Positions 35,396 to 47,300 of a stretch of DNA of 64,000 bases are shown here, piece by piece. The notes beneath the pieces are model-generated. The model was not told where the DNA came from. It did not search any database and was given only the letters and a program-made list of their open reading frames with translations. The stretch covers positions 993,449 through 1,057,448 of the forward strand of contig NW_006917095.1 of assembly GCF_000516985.1 (NCBI RefSeq), given 5' to 3'. The stretch comes from Pestalotiopsis fici W106-1 (Eukaryota > Ascomycota > Sordariomycetes > Amphisphaeriales > Sporocadaceae). Made by a program: the position numbers and the translations under genes. Position 1 is the stretch's first letter. Every line of letters starts with the position of its first letter.

Positions 35396-35727
35396 CTCCT
35401 TTGTCTCGGGTCTTTATTGCGATGTTCTTCAAACCAATTTCCTGGCTCTATAATTAGCCCCTATGCTATTATAATAGGGAACCGATGTGTTCAATGATAC
35501 CTGCCGAATGCTGCCCCGTGAGATGCCACTGGCCGGTTGGAAGGAGAGTCCATTTACCCCTATTCATGTCCGAACTGTCATCCATGTATTCAGTGACTGG
35601 GGAAGCCGGTGCTGCTGTTACGGGTGACTTCTGTGAATGATCGTGATGCCCTGGGTTGCCGTGATGCGCTAGATTGTCGTGGCTACTTTGTCTCGGGTCT
35701 TCATTTTGATGTTCTTCAAACCAATTT
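35396..35727. repeat. Short direct repeat pair flanking ~240 bp
   Basis: A 45-base unit at 35396-35440 recurs with few changes at 35683-35727 (TTTGTCTCGGGTCTT then GATGTTCTTCAAACCAATTT). Both copies are on the plus strand. The second copy runs straight into the kelch remnant, so the pair may mark a local duplication or the ends of an insertion. Confidence 0.7.
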
Positions 35728-35734
35728 CGAGTAC

Positions 35735-36333
35735 AATGGCGCAAATATAATCGAAACCAATATACTCTCACTCTATAATGTTGAAGGGGACAGATGGCTG
35801 CAACAAAGTATTTCTGGCGAAGCGCCTCTGCGCAGAGATCGAGCTTGTATTACAAGTGCTCGCAGTCGGAATGGATCAGTGGACATGTAAGTTTGTACCG
35901 GTCTATTGTTCCATTAAGATGGTATTGGATGAATCCTGACCTTGTGTAGTTATATGTACGGTGGCCTCAAGTACAACAAAGGCTCATCTCTAGGAAGTGA
36001 CGTGCACGAAGACGTATGGATACTTTCCGTTCCGGCCTTCGCCTGGTTCAAGCTCGACGTGAATGGTACTAAACGCGCATGGAATGAGTGCGTGATTGTT
36101 GGTAGCCAGCTGCTGTCCATCGGCGGCATGGGGAAAACTTTGAGCTATCGTCAACGTGACGAATGGCGGCAAGGTAAGAAGCAAGATTAGAAAAACTGCC
36201 GTTGCTAGCGAGGGGATGCGAGAGGAAATAGAAAAGAAATAAGTGGTATTATGCAGAGCTCAATGGTCGCCCTGGAGTATTTCAGCTGCCGAGTGAAGGT
36301 AGTGAAAGGCCTGCCGAGCTTGCGCAGGATTGA
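35735..36333 (+). pseudogene. Decayed kelch-repeat gene, internally deleted
   Basis: Two exon-like pieces read through a canonical intron (35887-35949). The first has ILSLYNVEGDRWLQQSISGE; the second has IYMYGGL, EDVWILSVPAFAWFKLD and QLLSIGGMGK. Together they follow the fungal kelch pattern (DI-x-IYGG, DVW-LS-P-F-W). The kelch portion stops after DEWRQG near 36177 and is joined, out of frame, to KIRKTAVASEG and then to RPGVFQLPSEGSERPAEL at 36256-36333. The last two pieces also occur at 48.4-48.7 kb. That is a membrane-proximal tail without the kelch repeats and helix that should precede it. No intact start, TM helix or full propeller remains. It is probably non-functional. Confidence 0.6.
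36179..36322. repeat. Dispersed repeat R4, copy 1 (kelch-tail sequence)
   Basis: This matches 48472-48646 in the same orientation in two blocks: AAGCAAGAT-AGAAAAACTG with the following bases, and TATTATGCAGAGCTCAAT to CTGCCGAGCTTG. The spacer between the blocks differs in length. It encodes the tail of the kelch-type gene and marks the two loci as relatives. Confidence 0.75.
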
Positions 36334-36722
36334 CTGTTCAGACTATCGCGACCGACCCCCGGCAACGCTCGCCTGGAGTACGAGTCACGAGTTCCTCATG
36401 GGGTTTCGAGCAGTTGCATCACCGAGGCCAGTGATGATCCGAGAGCCGAAACGTATGTGCAGCAGCCAAGGAGCGCTGCCATTCGAGATGGGCAAGAGTG
36501 ACGGACCCATGGAATGTCTTGTCAAGATCTTTGTTCATCAAGTCAGCGCAGGCGACTATCTACAGGCAGTGAATCAAGCTGAGTGCACAAATTGAAGCGG
36601 GCGCCGAGAGTTCAGGTTCACGCCAGGACTAGCGGCGGTGCAAGACGTGATTCCGCCGAGAAGCGCCAACACGATCTCCCCGCCAAACTCGAGCCCGCCA
36701 TCAATGGAGCTATTCATATATC

Positions 36723-39700
36723 TCAGAGCCGGAACCATTTTCTACCACGGCTCTCTTTGGGCAACTTCTCGTCTGGGTCCACAGCGAATATGCCAAAACG
36801 ACTGACTCCATTCTCGTTCTCGTTCCCGCTCATCAGTCCTTCGACATCGGGCATGTTCCCCCACCCCATCCAGAATTTTCTTCTGCTCAGCGACTTTTTG
36901 ATTTCATCGGTGCTCATTGACTGGCAATCTGCTGGCAGTAACTCTAACACGTTGCCGCCCGCCAGCAGCGCCACCATGTTGGCGATTGTCGTCGGGCTGC
37001 GGTTCGGCAGCACATTGGCCTTTGGAATAAACACCCAGCTCAGAATCTGCAAGGAGAGAGCCACGAGCAGCAGCGCCTCGAGGATGCGCGTTGATGTGGT
37101 GTCCTGTACGACACGCACGTTAGAGTCAGTCAGAGTAGCTGCATATGAGCGTGCATCGTTGCCATCTTGAACATTTGGTGGTGGGTCTGTGAGTGTCGCA
37201 TTTGTCATATCGGCAGGATTTCGATTGGCATTGAGCATCTGTGTCCAGATTATACCGTCCTGAAATCGAATAGCCTCTGCGACAATGTCATTCTTGGTCG
37301 GATCCCCTAGCATGGACACGGGTATGGCCCATTGAGAGGTTGTGAGAAGTGAGAAGAAGGGGTCAAGCGAGTCATTTGTGCTTGAGATCATGTGGAGGAG
37401 GTGTCCATAAGTTCCGACGAAGGTGGACCATCCAAAGGAAGCCGATGAATTCCTCCTAGTCTCCTTGAGAGGCGTAGGTGGTCGTTGCGTGTCAATGATC
37501 AGATCAGTGCTGACAAAGGAAGTGTTGACATCTACAACCTCGTAGGATTTGTTGCATCCCAAGCCTGATGTATGTAAAAGTTGTGGGTTTTGGGGGTGGG
37601 ACTGCGATAAATATCCCCAGATGAAGACGAAGTCGCTACAACTCCCCATTGGATAGCTTGGAGATCCTACACCAAAATAGGACATATTTGATAGTATATT
37701 CACGAAACCTCTGTCTGGTTCAAAAAAATTCAAGTCGCATATCTCGTCAGTGATGTTAATGGAAAAGTAGTCGACTGAGTTAATCAATTGCCTTGTGGAG
37801 TTCATCTGAGCTGAGTCGTACTGACGACAAACCAGGCTCTGTTGTATTGCTGGAACGACCGCGTTGAAAAGTAGAGTCGATAAGTTCGACACCTCGCTAC
37901 CCGCCGTCTGCGTTTCTGGTACGTAGTGCGGGAATGCCAGACCCTCGTAGGTAAATTTTGGATACGATTGGTTGCCCACCAGAATCATAGACGCTGTCTG
38001 AACACCATTCTTGAAACTGGTGTCGTTGGTCTTATCCCATTGCGATTCTACAAGCATGTGTGGAAAGGAGTCTGTCGCTCGCAGTGTCGTAGGAGATTCC
38101 GATTGGATCGAAATTGCCTGATAGAGCGACGCCGAAATTATGGTGAAGAACGATGCGACAAGAACTGTCGCAGTCGTAGCCAGGGCTCCGAGATGCCGCA
38201 GCCTGCTTTCGTGGTAAATCGCATGGGGTACTGACATGTCGAGGAAGTCGAGCACCATGAAGACATCGGTTCTCACCAAATTTCTGAGCATGGTATAAGG
38301 GACCACAGCTCTGACCGTCGAGTCGATGGAAGAGAAAACCATGGATATAGTCCCGAATAACAAGCCAGGCAATAGAGTCCACAGGTAGTGCATATATATC
38401 TCATCGCTCACATCTCCAAGGCCACGTCCATGGTTGGACTTTTTCAGTACTAATTCTAAAGCAATAATGATTGCGACTAGAGTCAGACACAAAGCGAGGC
38501 GTGATGCATGATGGAGAGCCCACGGATAAGGATGTACGGATATACTTTGCTGAACTTTCGAATTATCGTCTGTGGTAGGTGTCGAAGTGTCCAAGATTGC
38601 AAATTGAGGACGATCCGTTTCAGTCGTTTTGGTCGCCTCTGATTGGAAGTTCATCCTTTGTAATGCGCGATGCAAGGCCTTTTTGTCAGCGTCCCCGTGG
38701 CCCTGTAGCGTAGTGGAAAGGTGATCGCTATGAGACATAATGGCTGCCATTCCAGGGAAAGTGCTAGGGTTGCAAGGCAAGACTCCATGACCCGGTATTG
38801 TGAGCATAATGACAAATACAAGGACGAAAGACGTCGCAGCCAACCCTGCCATCCAATGAACGGCCCAATCTTGTACAACAAGACGGTTTTCGTTGATAAT
38901 GCCTTTGGCGAAGGCATCCATAGGCGTAGTCTCCATCAGGGACGTTCGTGCAATAATGGCACCAAATTGCTGATAGTAATCCGAAGCAATTTTCTCGAGC
39001 ATATTGGTGTCGCTCAAGAGTGACACAGTGACGCTGGGGTCGAGCTGACTACGATAGATGGATTCCGTATATGTGTCCACGCTGATTTGCAATTGTCCTA
39101 CTTCCACATATGGGTCGGATTCTCCAAAGACGATCTGGTTCTGATATGCGTTGAGATGTCCTTGCATAATGCTCCAGGCACTGACGTGGCTAAGTGTACG
39201 ACTCCAATCGCCTGAAGAAGGGGTAACGCTTTCGATATGGCTAGCATTTTGGACAAGGTCGACGTGGATGATTTTGTACGAAGGTGAGCACAGTACTTGG
39301 GTAGAGCTGTCCAAGTCCATGTCAGTCATATGACCAAGTAATACCACCACACGTTTTCCGCTATCATCAGATGTTCCGTCACATTGTCCGTGCAGAAAAC
39401 GACCAAAAAACCTTGGGGGCCCGGTACCGTTTGCCATAGGCGGTGACGGTCCCTGGAATTCGACGTTCATAACACAGCTGGGGGATCTGATTGTAATATT
39501 CAATGTGGTTCTACCCCAGTCTCTCCCAACCATGAAGAAACCGGCGTTTTCCACTGTCAGGTTGGCGGGTTCACAAGTAAGGGAATTTGTCAATCCCTCT
39601 ACCGTGATCTGGATCTGGCCTGCATCAGACTTGACTGACTGGAAAGCAAATTCTTTGGACATCCCAGAAGGATATGTCAGATTCCCTGCTAGCGAGTATT

Positions 39701-40334
39701 CCATAACGTAGTATGGAAGAGAATTTGTGTCCAGCAGCTGCGTATTGTTGTCCAAGAACTGGCTTTGAACAACCACTGGAAGAGAGTCTGTTTTGATTTG
39801 CATGGCTGAAAGAGTGATCAAGCCAGTGGAGAGAACGATCAGAAGTTTGATCAAGAGGGAGACAATAGTGCTTGCTGCAACAACAAAGTCTCTGTTAGCG
39901 AGAGACGTATATATGGTCCAAAGTTGAAGCTGGGAAATGTAGTCGAGAAGAAGTGACCTGTCGACTTGAGTAGGCTGCTTTGCCATTCGAATCCATGGTG
40001 CCATCAATTTGCTCTGATATTCGACTCGACTGAATGCGGCGGCTATGATTGTAAAGAAAGCAGTTGGGCCATAAGTCCAGGCGTAGTGTTGACTATAGTG
40101 TCCCGTCGCAATGCCATTATCTTTGTGAGATGCGACAAGCAATAGTTCTAGTGCCAAGACTACCATAGCAAAGGTAAAGCAAAAGCCGCCCATGACTCGG
40201 CGCCGAAGATAAGATGGCCGCCATTTCAAGTCGGGAGAAATGGGAGCGGGTACGTCTCTTCTGGTGCTGGACGAGTCAACTGACAAACTTGGAGGTTCTT
40301 CATGTTGGACTGATTCGTAGTGTTGTGTTTTCAT
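36723..40334 (-). CDS. Large membrane protein with two DUF3433 modules
   Basis: An intronless frame; the first ATG is at 40334 (MKTQHYESVQHEEPP), giving 1203 residues. Upstream codons to 40472 are in frame but start only with GTG. The protein is two similar halves. Each begins with a Trp/Arg-rich juxtamembrane stretch and a hydrophobic helix (GGFCFTFAMVVLALELLLVA; LALCLTLVAIIIALELVL). Each continues with HYAWTYGPTAFFTIIAAAFS or HYLWTLLPGLLFGTISMVFS, then a further helix (about 160 residues in, AASTIVSLLIKLLIVLSTG or TTATVLVASFFTIISASLY). A long Asn/Ser/Thr-rich segment with many N-glycosylation sites follows, ending in a C-terminal helix. This is the fungal DUF3433 layout. Large N-glycosylated loops outside the membrane are inferred; function is unknown. 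It lies in the accessory island next to kelch debris. Confidence 0.8.
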   Translation of the reverse strand: MKTQHYESVQHEEPPSLSVDSSSTRRDVPAPISPDLKWRPSYLRRRVMGGFCFTFAMVVLALELLLVASHKDNGIATGHYSQHYAWTYGPTAFFTIIAAAFSRVEYQSKLMAPWIRMAKQPTQVDRSLLLDYISQLQLWTIYTSLANRDFVVAASTIVSLLIKLLIVLSTGLITLSAMQIKTDSLPVVVQSQFLDNNTQLLDTNSLPYYVMEYSLAGNLTYPSGMSKEFAFQSVKSDAGQIQITVEGLTNSLTCEPANLTVENAGFFMVGRDWGRTTLNITIRSPSCVMNVEFQGPSPPMANGTGPPRFFGRFLHGQCDGTSDDSGKRVVVLLGHMTDMDLDSSTQVLCSPSYKIIHVDLVQNASHIESVTPSSGDWSRTLSHVSAWSIMQGHLNAYQNQIVFGESDPYVEVGQLQISVDTYTESIYRSQLDPSVTVSLLSDTNMLEKIASDYYQQFGAIIARTSLMETTPMDAFAKGIINENRLVVQDWAVHWMAGLAATSFVLVFVIMLTIPGHGVLPCNPSTFPGMAAIMSHSDHLSTTLQGHGDADKKALHRALQRMNFQSEATKTTETDRPQFAILDTSTPTTDDNSKVQQSISVHPYPWALHHASRLALCLTLVAIIIALELVLKKSNHGRGLGDVSDEIYMHYLWTLLPGLLFGTISMVFSSIDSTVRAVVPYTMLRNLVRTDVFMVLDFLDMSVPHAIYHESRLRHLGALATTATVLVASFFTIISASLYQAISIQSESPTTLRATDSFPHMLVESQWDKTNDTSFKNGVQTASMILVGNQSYPKFTYEGLAFPHYVPETQTAGSEVSNLSTLLFNAVVPAIQQSLVCRQYDSAQMNSTRQLINSVDYFSINITDEICDLNFFEPDRGFVNILSNMSYFGVGSPSYPMGSCSDFVFIWGYLSQSHPQNPQLLHTSGLGCNKSYEVVDVNTSFVSTDLIIDTQRPPTPLKETRRNSSASFGWSTFVGTYGHLLHMISSTNDSLDPFFSLLTTSQWAIPVSMLGDPTKNDIVAEAIRFQDGIIWTQMLNANRNPADMTNATLTDPPPNVQDGNDARSYAATLTDSNVRVVQDTTSTRILEALLLVALSLQILSWVFIPKANVLPNRSPTTIANMVALLAGGNVLELLPADCQSMSTDEIKKSLSRRKFWMGWGNMPDVEGLMSGNENENGVSRFGIFAVDPDEKLPKESRGRKWFRL

Positions 40335-42455
40335 GTTGAACTCCCAGAGTATAGGAGAAGATTCATCGAAGACACCCGGAGTAACCACTGTAGTCTGTCT
40401 CGCCGCTGCTACTCTTTGGAACGAGCGAGAATGGTGGTGCAGGCGGACGATCGTCGGGTGTATAGTTGACACAATGTTACGACAGTAATTTGACAGAGGA
40501 TTACTTGTATTTGAGATTTTGAGACGCAGCGGCTTCGGACAAAGAATATCCTTCTCGCGATGAAGTGATTGAGTAGAAACTCAAGGGAAAGGGGACCTGT
40601 GAAAGGAGATGTACATTGCAGCACTACTGCGTCCAAGATGGTGTCAGTAAATGTGTGCCGACAGCCTTTTGGGGCTGAAGGAGGCGCAATCAGCAGTTGC
40701 TGTTGTGGTACGTACATACACAGGCGGATGGTTATCATGTTACAGCACTATTTTTAGGGGGAACTGCGCCAACTTTTTGTGCACCTGTCAGCTTCGATTT
40801 TCGTCAGAGGTTACACGACCGCGCAGATTGAGTCATCATGGGCCGAAAGTGCCCAGGAAGTAGAACAGCACAGTTATATTCTCCTGGGCCACATGCACAT
40901 TGGGTCTGGATTGCTAAATAAGATCTAATCCCTGGTGGCAAAAAGTTATGCTATTACCAAGAATTATCTCCAGATTTCACCCAATTTCACCCAGTTTTCA
41001 CTCCAGAAATTTGCGAAAAACGGGAGACTTATTGGTAGAATTCGACACTAGCAAAAAACATCCTGGCGGACTGTATTTACAGGGAAGGAGGGCCATTGCC
41101 ACCAAGATATTTTAAGGTGATTGCGTAACTTTCTTCCGCGCCCCTTCTTTTGTCATCTATAAGGTTTTGCAAATGCCTTACGGCCTCGATCTCACCTTAT
41201 GCTTTACGTCTATGGCCGCGTGCCACTGCACTGATTACACGATTCCGCGCAATATAATCTTCTCCAAAAGAGTAAAGATAAATTTTGCAAGCCCTTCCTC
41301 GTTGCCACGGTTAAGTAGATAACTATAGAAAGGATAGCGCGCTTATACGTCTTGAATGGTTCAGTTAAGCTGCCAAAGGAGGGATCAAATTGCTATATAG
41401 CCATCTTGAATATCCGAGCAGGCTGATCTAAGGTAGGTGCTATGTATACCAGTGTAGCATAAGCATGAGCCGATACTTCCAAAATTGATAGCATGCTCGG
41501 CTTTATAGAAAGCGCTTTCTCCTTGATTCTTGGTAGTAGCTACAGAATTCAGACGGTAGATACCTACCTCATTCTCTGAGTGCTATAAGTAGCTGCAGGC
41601 TTTCAATTAAAATAATCCACCATTTCCGTGCCACTCATTCAACAACCTTGAAGTATCAACATCTCTTTCATTTCGTGGTCCATCTCCACGACGCTTCAAC
41701 AGCATCATTATTATTTCTCCCAGTCAACACAGACATTTTCTTTCTCGGTCTTATTATACATCAATTCAACCAGATTGCTGCCGATTAGTTACCTAGAGCC
41801 ACTTGGCCCAACCCCAAGACTACAATCCTAATCTCAGACTGCTATACTTGGCTCAGCTCTACCCTTCCGGGTGCTTTCGGAAGCCAGACCCTTAGGTCAA
41901 TCATCATTGATCATTACCCATCGCCCTTGATCTCTTGTTCAAAACGAAATAGCATCAAGGTGGGTTCGGATAAAAAACGCTGCTACTAAGAGGACGATAA
42001 GGGTGCCCCCGAGCCCTCTATAAGGAAATACGCACCTTGTTACGATCTGATAGCACCCATAAGACGTTAGCTTAGGCTAACGCACCATACTTTTGCTAGC
42101 CCGCCGTTCCGACCCGACGTCACCTCAGATTAGATATCGTGGTCGGGAGTGTTTAGTCAAGTATGACTTAGCTGGCACACGACACTGATAGGATCATCAC
42201 TGGCGACCTTCGGTGCCAGATGCCTCAAAGCACGAGCGACAAGTGGGATGCTTGGAAACCGTCCGATTCGAGAATCTTCTTCCAGCATTGCAGTGTGCAA
42301 CTGTCGAAAGTCAGCCAACATTCGAAAACAAGAGGGCGTTTTCAATACTCAGCCCGTCCAAACCCAATACAAATGCAATAGACCTGATCGTTCTCGAAAT
42401 GAGATCGGCCTGCCTGTAAGGATAGCTCTGATCATGTCTCGGTTACAAAACAATA

Positions 42456-42931
42456 ATGCTGCCGACTTTTAGGATCAACCTGAACGGCGACCAGACTGGT
42501 AAGTCCCAAAACCCATACTCCTGGGCCAAACCTACTCTGGAGTATACCTGCTTGAATTTTCTATCTGGCCCAATGCTGATCAGTCTCAAGTGACAGGTTC
42601 TCAAACGGTTGGTGATGTGCAGCAGCCAAGCACCCCAGTCGCTCAGGTGAATAAATCCGAACTTCCGGCCATTTCCACAAGCACTGCAACTGCAGCCAAG
42701 CAATCGATCGATCCGAAACCACCCGTGGTTGAGCCTGATTGGAGATATGGCACAGGCGTAGATAATTACCGCACGGCTCCAGCGCTTTTCGTATGCAAGA
42801 CGACTCTGCAGTGCTTCTCTTTCGCTATCCATAGCATCAATTCAAACTCTTGCCGACGCTCATCGTTCCACCTAACTTCGCGTGTATCTTACTGTACGGA
42901 AAATGCCAAAAAAGGAACACGTCGCTTTTGA
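42456..42931 (+). CDS. Possible small spliced gene of unknown function
   Basis: An ATG at 42456 opens MLPTFRINLNGDQT. A GTAAGT donor at 42499 can be joined to an AG at 42589-42590, giving a 127-residue frame to 42931. Exon 2 is Ser/Thr/Ala/Gln-rich (QTVGDVQQPSTPVAQVNKSE), then has PVVEPDWRYGTGVDNYR. The composition looks like protein rather than random sequence, and the splice keeps frame. The final ~50 residues look non-coding, so a further intron or truncation is likely. There is no family recognition. It could be a gene remnant in the decayed part of the island. Confidence 0.27.
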
Positions 42932-43969
42932 CTCTCCATCATAGCAATGGGTTTTAAGCGTGTACCAGTAATCAGCTTGCCTTGAACCACTGGAAACAGA
43001 GGCTATACGAAACAATGCTGTGCAGCGTAAGTATATCCAATAGTCTTATCGGCAAGTAGATGTGAAACGTACCGTATTTCTTCCCAATGCCATGAGAGTT
43101 GCTATTCGTATCTTACCGTACTACACACGACTTTGCAAAAGCTATTCTAATGGGAGAACTGTTTGCAACGAATGAAGAAAGAAGAGGTGGCCATGTTGCT
43201 TAAATAGCTAGAGGAAAGATAAGAATAAGGTTTTCGAACGGTCTTATTAGAAATAAACTTTCTCCTTGAGCTGCCAAGGTTGTGAGGGTTTAGAAGGTGC
43301 CAGAAGCAATATTTGATATTTATTATAAAGGGCGCATCGCTGCCTAGATCGGAGGAACCTTGTATAAAGCGTGACTTGCCATATCGACGATAGCCTGCAC
43401 GGTAACATCGGATTGCTGCCTTGATAAAAGTACGGGCTAGCTGGACTGAGCGCACTGAAACCCGACCGAATGGCTTGTTTTTCAACAAAAACCTATGAAA
43501 CGATTTAGCAAAGACATTCAGTTTCCTGATTAGAACTTGGGTAACCTAGATGGTTGCGATTTTGGATCGAAATACCTTTTGGTACTACTCCGAACTCATC
43601 TCGTGGCGACTAAAAGATCGTTGCGATCCCATCCGAAAGGGCTTAGCTGTAGGCAACTGCTACTATGGGGCTAGCAGCGTGTTGTAATTCTGAGCTGGTG
43701 AGTGGCTCCGAATAAGCGGATTGGAGACAGCATCGTGTGATAACAGCAAAGCATTAAACGATTCCTACTTGTGTTATTAATGGCAAACCTCTCGGTGCCT
43801 TGTAGTATGGTAATATCACTGATCCACAGGGTTAGCAATCTGATTATGCTGGGGTCACTTTGGGATTTCTCTCGAATAGGAACAACGACAAAAGCCAGCC
43901 ACAAGCTTTGTGGCTAATGGGTGTTGGAAGGTGCGATTCTAGCAGCCAGAGAGGGGTATAAATTAGCTG

Positions 43970-44073
43970 TCGATAGGCAAGCCCCGTTACAGATGCAATC
44001 TGTACTTGACCAAGTGTTATTTATTTACACCCGATATTAGGATGCTGACACATATGATTTTTGACTTGATGTT
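43970..44073. repeat. Dispersed repeat R3, copy 1
   Basis: About 104 bases match 49054-49160 in the same orientation (TCGATAGGCAAGCCCC; ACTTGACCAAGTGTTATTT; TTACACCCGATATTAGGATG). Several differences between the copies are C/T or G/A changes. It sits just left of R1 copy 2; the other R3 copy sits just right of the 5S gene. Confidence 0.8.
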
Positions 44074-44134
44074 GACTGGTGCTATCTAGGAGCCGTGCTT
44101 CCAAATTGCAGTAACACAGGCAAAGTTGCTAGCT

Positions 44135-44284
44135 ATTGACTATGGCAGGATGGCCAAGTCAAAACCTCCCCCGAGCATGTATTATAGTATAAAGCCACTT
44201 ATGCAGGTTTCGTGCAAGCTTTAGCAGCTCACCTTTTCATCGACAAGTCATCGAATAAAGTACAAATATTCGGATGTCAAGCTA
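44135..44284. repeat. Dispersed repeat R1, copy 2
   Basis: This is the partner of 34428-34578, same orientation, with about one mismatch in ten by eye. It lies immediately downstream of the DUF2235-GTPase stop codon (44349), whereas copy 1 is upstream of the HET gene. Confidence 0.8.
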
Positions 44285-44348
44285 GGGTAGATGGATTGAC
44301 TATGCATTGAAAGGAACAACTCCATATATAGAAGACGCAATTACAGGC

Positions 44349-47300
44349 CTACTTACCACCTTCAGAATTAGTTATGACTTTCCCGAATTGAACCTCCTCT
44401 TCTTGATCTTCTTCGAGGGTCTCTACAGAGGATAGGCGTTGCTCCTCGTTCGTCTCTGACGCAATGGACCTGCTATCTGCATCACTGTATCGATGCTTCA
44501 TGATGGTTTCCTTTACACCACTTCTGTATCTAGTGACATTCTTTTCTTTGAAACCTTTCATCGAGATATCTGATATCAGAGGAATGAGCTCGTTGACAGC
44601 GCTATGGACCATTGATCTCCTTGATCGTGTTGGTCCGCCGTCGTCCCTGGATCCGGTGGCTGTCACGTATCCGAGAGTGACAGTACGGATCTTGTCGTAG
44701 CTGACAAATTTGTTGGCTCCGTCAAGCCTGAACGCGCGGTCCAATATTATAATGAGGTCGCATGCACATTTCAGGACCATTCGTGCAGCTGGCGGCGCCT
44801 CGAGAAGTGGCGCTCCCAATGCCAAAGGTATGCCACCAAAGAGCGTGAAGAGCGTCATGGTAACGACTCCACCCCATATGAGAGAACTCTGGCCCAGCGA
44901 CTGAGCCAAGAATATGAGAGTGTTACGGCCGACAATCTTGTTGAGCAGGCCTTCGACCTTGTTTGCCATGTACTCGGGAATGCCGTAACAGTTGGTGACA
45001 ATCTCATTACACAGAAGACGAGCTATCGTTGGTGTGCCAATCGCACTTGAGAAAACAAGACCTGCTCCAGCTGTGGAGTTGATGATTGCTCTGCGAAGAA
45101 ACTGGAGCGTTTTCTCGATCGCAAGGTCAATCTTGGCTTCAAGGTCCTGGATTTGAGCCGCAATCATACCGTCAGTGACAAAGGTGTGACCAATAGCAGC
45201 AACGGTCGTTTGAATCAACCCTCTGATAGATCGTGCGTCATCTGACCATTGTTAGCCTCTTTCGTCAGTCTGTAACTTCCAAGCAGTAGAAGTCATGAAC
45301 TCATGGTCTGACTTACAGAGTTGGGAGAGCGAGGCATCCCCCGACCCTACGCCAGCAAACACGAACTGAAAATGCACATCCTGGAGCTGTTTCCAAGACT
45401 TTCCAGCTTCTCCTCCCTCGATGATCTCTATGATGGCCTTTTGCCTGAGATCGAGAATTTCTCGCTGTCTTCTCATGAGAGGGCTTGCTTCATCGACTGT
45501 GTCTCGACAGATGGATTTAACCTCATCCCACGATAATCCTACATCATGCTTTGTCAAATATTCATCTTTCTTTGTACAGACAATAATGATTGGTATGTTG
45601 GGAGCGGCCTTGGCCACAGCCGCAAGAACATTTGCCATCACAGTCTGGACAGGCCGAGAAGAGCCAGACTCAATGCAGAACCTGCGAGACAAAGAGATGT
45701 TACTCAGTGAATTCCATCGATTCTGTAGAGAACCTACCAGATCGCGTGCAGCTTTTCTTCTGGCTTAGTTTGTCCACATCGGTCGGCAAGGAATTTGTTG
45801 AACGCCTTTACTTCCTTGGTCCCTCCAGCTTGGAAACCTTCCGAGTCATGAATGATTATACCAGGATGGTTCGCATCTTGGAATCCCTCCTCTATATCAT
45901 GCACACCGGCCTTGCCATGGCTAATTGCAGACTAAATAAGTCGGATTAGTATGTCGAGCAGGGATGGAAGTGCTACAACTCACCATCGGCAAGCCAAACA
46001 CGCGGTTCAGCAGAGTAGATTTGCCGACTCCATTATTCCCACAAATCAAGATACGACAGCTTGGATAGGCGACTGACGGAGTGAAGTCTTTGATCCAGGG
46101 ATACGTATCCAGGGAGGCAGTGCCATCTTCGCTAACGGCTTTTAGTGATGCATTTTCTCTGAATACCTCCAAATGGCTCTGAATGCCCTTCAAACTGGCA
46201 GCGAGCGATCGCGTATAGTAGGCATCCATGAGAAAGTAGACAGCAGGATGAATGATGGTCCCGGAACGAGCTATCAAAAAGGTCAGTATACACCACTAAT
46301 ATGGAATTGATGCGTTACGCACAGCTCCCTGAATAGCCAACAAGCTCGCCCAACTCCCCGTTTTTCACAAATATGGCCCTCTTTCCAAATTCCATGCTGT
46401 CAAATCGACCAGGGTTCAAACGAATGTCATGCGTGGCTGCTCTGGATAAGGCTGCCCTTTTCTTGAGCTTACGTGACTGGTCTGCGAGGTCGACTTCACG
46501 GTGTACTGCTCGAAGGTCATGCATGGGAATGGTGAAACCATTTGAATATCGGAAATGCCAAAACATGGAACCCAAAGCCGGCCCCACGGCTCTTGCAGTG
46601 TTTTCGTCGGGTACGGGGAACACAAGATCCAGAGGATCGTCGACATCTTGTGGAAGGTGGTTAGGATGTTCCAGAACCAACCCCCGAGCGCGAGCTTCTT
46701 GGAGAATCCATTGCAACGGATACAGGGACAAGCCATCATGGAGTGCTCCACCACCCATATCTTCATGACAGCCAATGAACCATGCTTGTATGGTAGATTG
46801 CGTTTCTTGTAGCGCGACACCAGGATTCTCGACCATGGAGAGTGGACGAAGTAATCGATGCTCGTTCAGGGCCATGGCGTGTCGAATGGTCTCTATACAC
46901 CCTCCGGGAATCGTAATATCGTAGTTCAGCGTCGTCATTTCGACGGTGTCGAATAGCCCGAGGAATTTTATGACGGGAACGTAAGAAGAATGTGTGCGTC
47001 TAGCATGAAGTATGTTAAGATGGAATGGGAGAGTGTCATGGATGGGTTGGATGCATGCTTACGAGAACTCAAATCTCTCACCGTTATTCTTGTTTTTCCG
47101 CCGTCCCAGAATCATGTTCTTCCATCTTTTCCTCTCGGAGGAGTCTTCGAACCTCTTCACGACTCCGCCACTGAGCAGTTTCGCAACAGCACGTACCACA
47201 TCTACATAAAGTCAGCACTGCGTTTTCCTAGTGTAGGCAGACGAAATTATGACAAACACGCTCCACGACTGAACCCAAAGAACCAGAATTCGTCGTTGGG

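Larger units (their letters stand above)
40335..44348. other. AT-rich degenerate region
   Basis: Four kilobases with a noticeably higher A/T content and many short broken frames. Features listed separately are a possible small spliced gene (42456-42931) and repeat copies R3 (43970-44073) and R1 (44135-44284). Near 41580-41770 a TATA-like box (GTGCTATAAGTAGC) and a pyrimidine-rich leader suggest the promoter of a lost gene. The minus-strand frames at 43147-43488 and 43671-43904 could be transposon debris, but I recognise no transposase or reverse-transcriptase motif. Confidence 0.5.

Noticed and set aside
43147..43904. Minus-strand frames of 77-113 codons that could be transposon remnants
   Set aside because: I could not find a transposase, integrase or reverse-transcriptase motif, nor terminal repeats, so no element is named.
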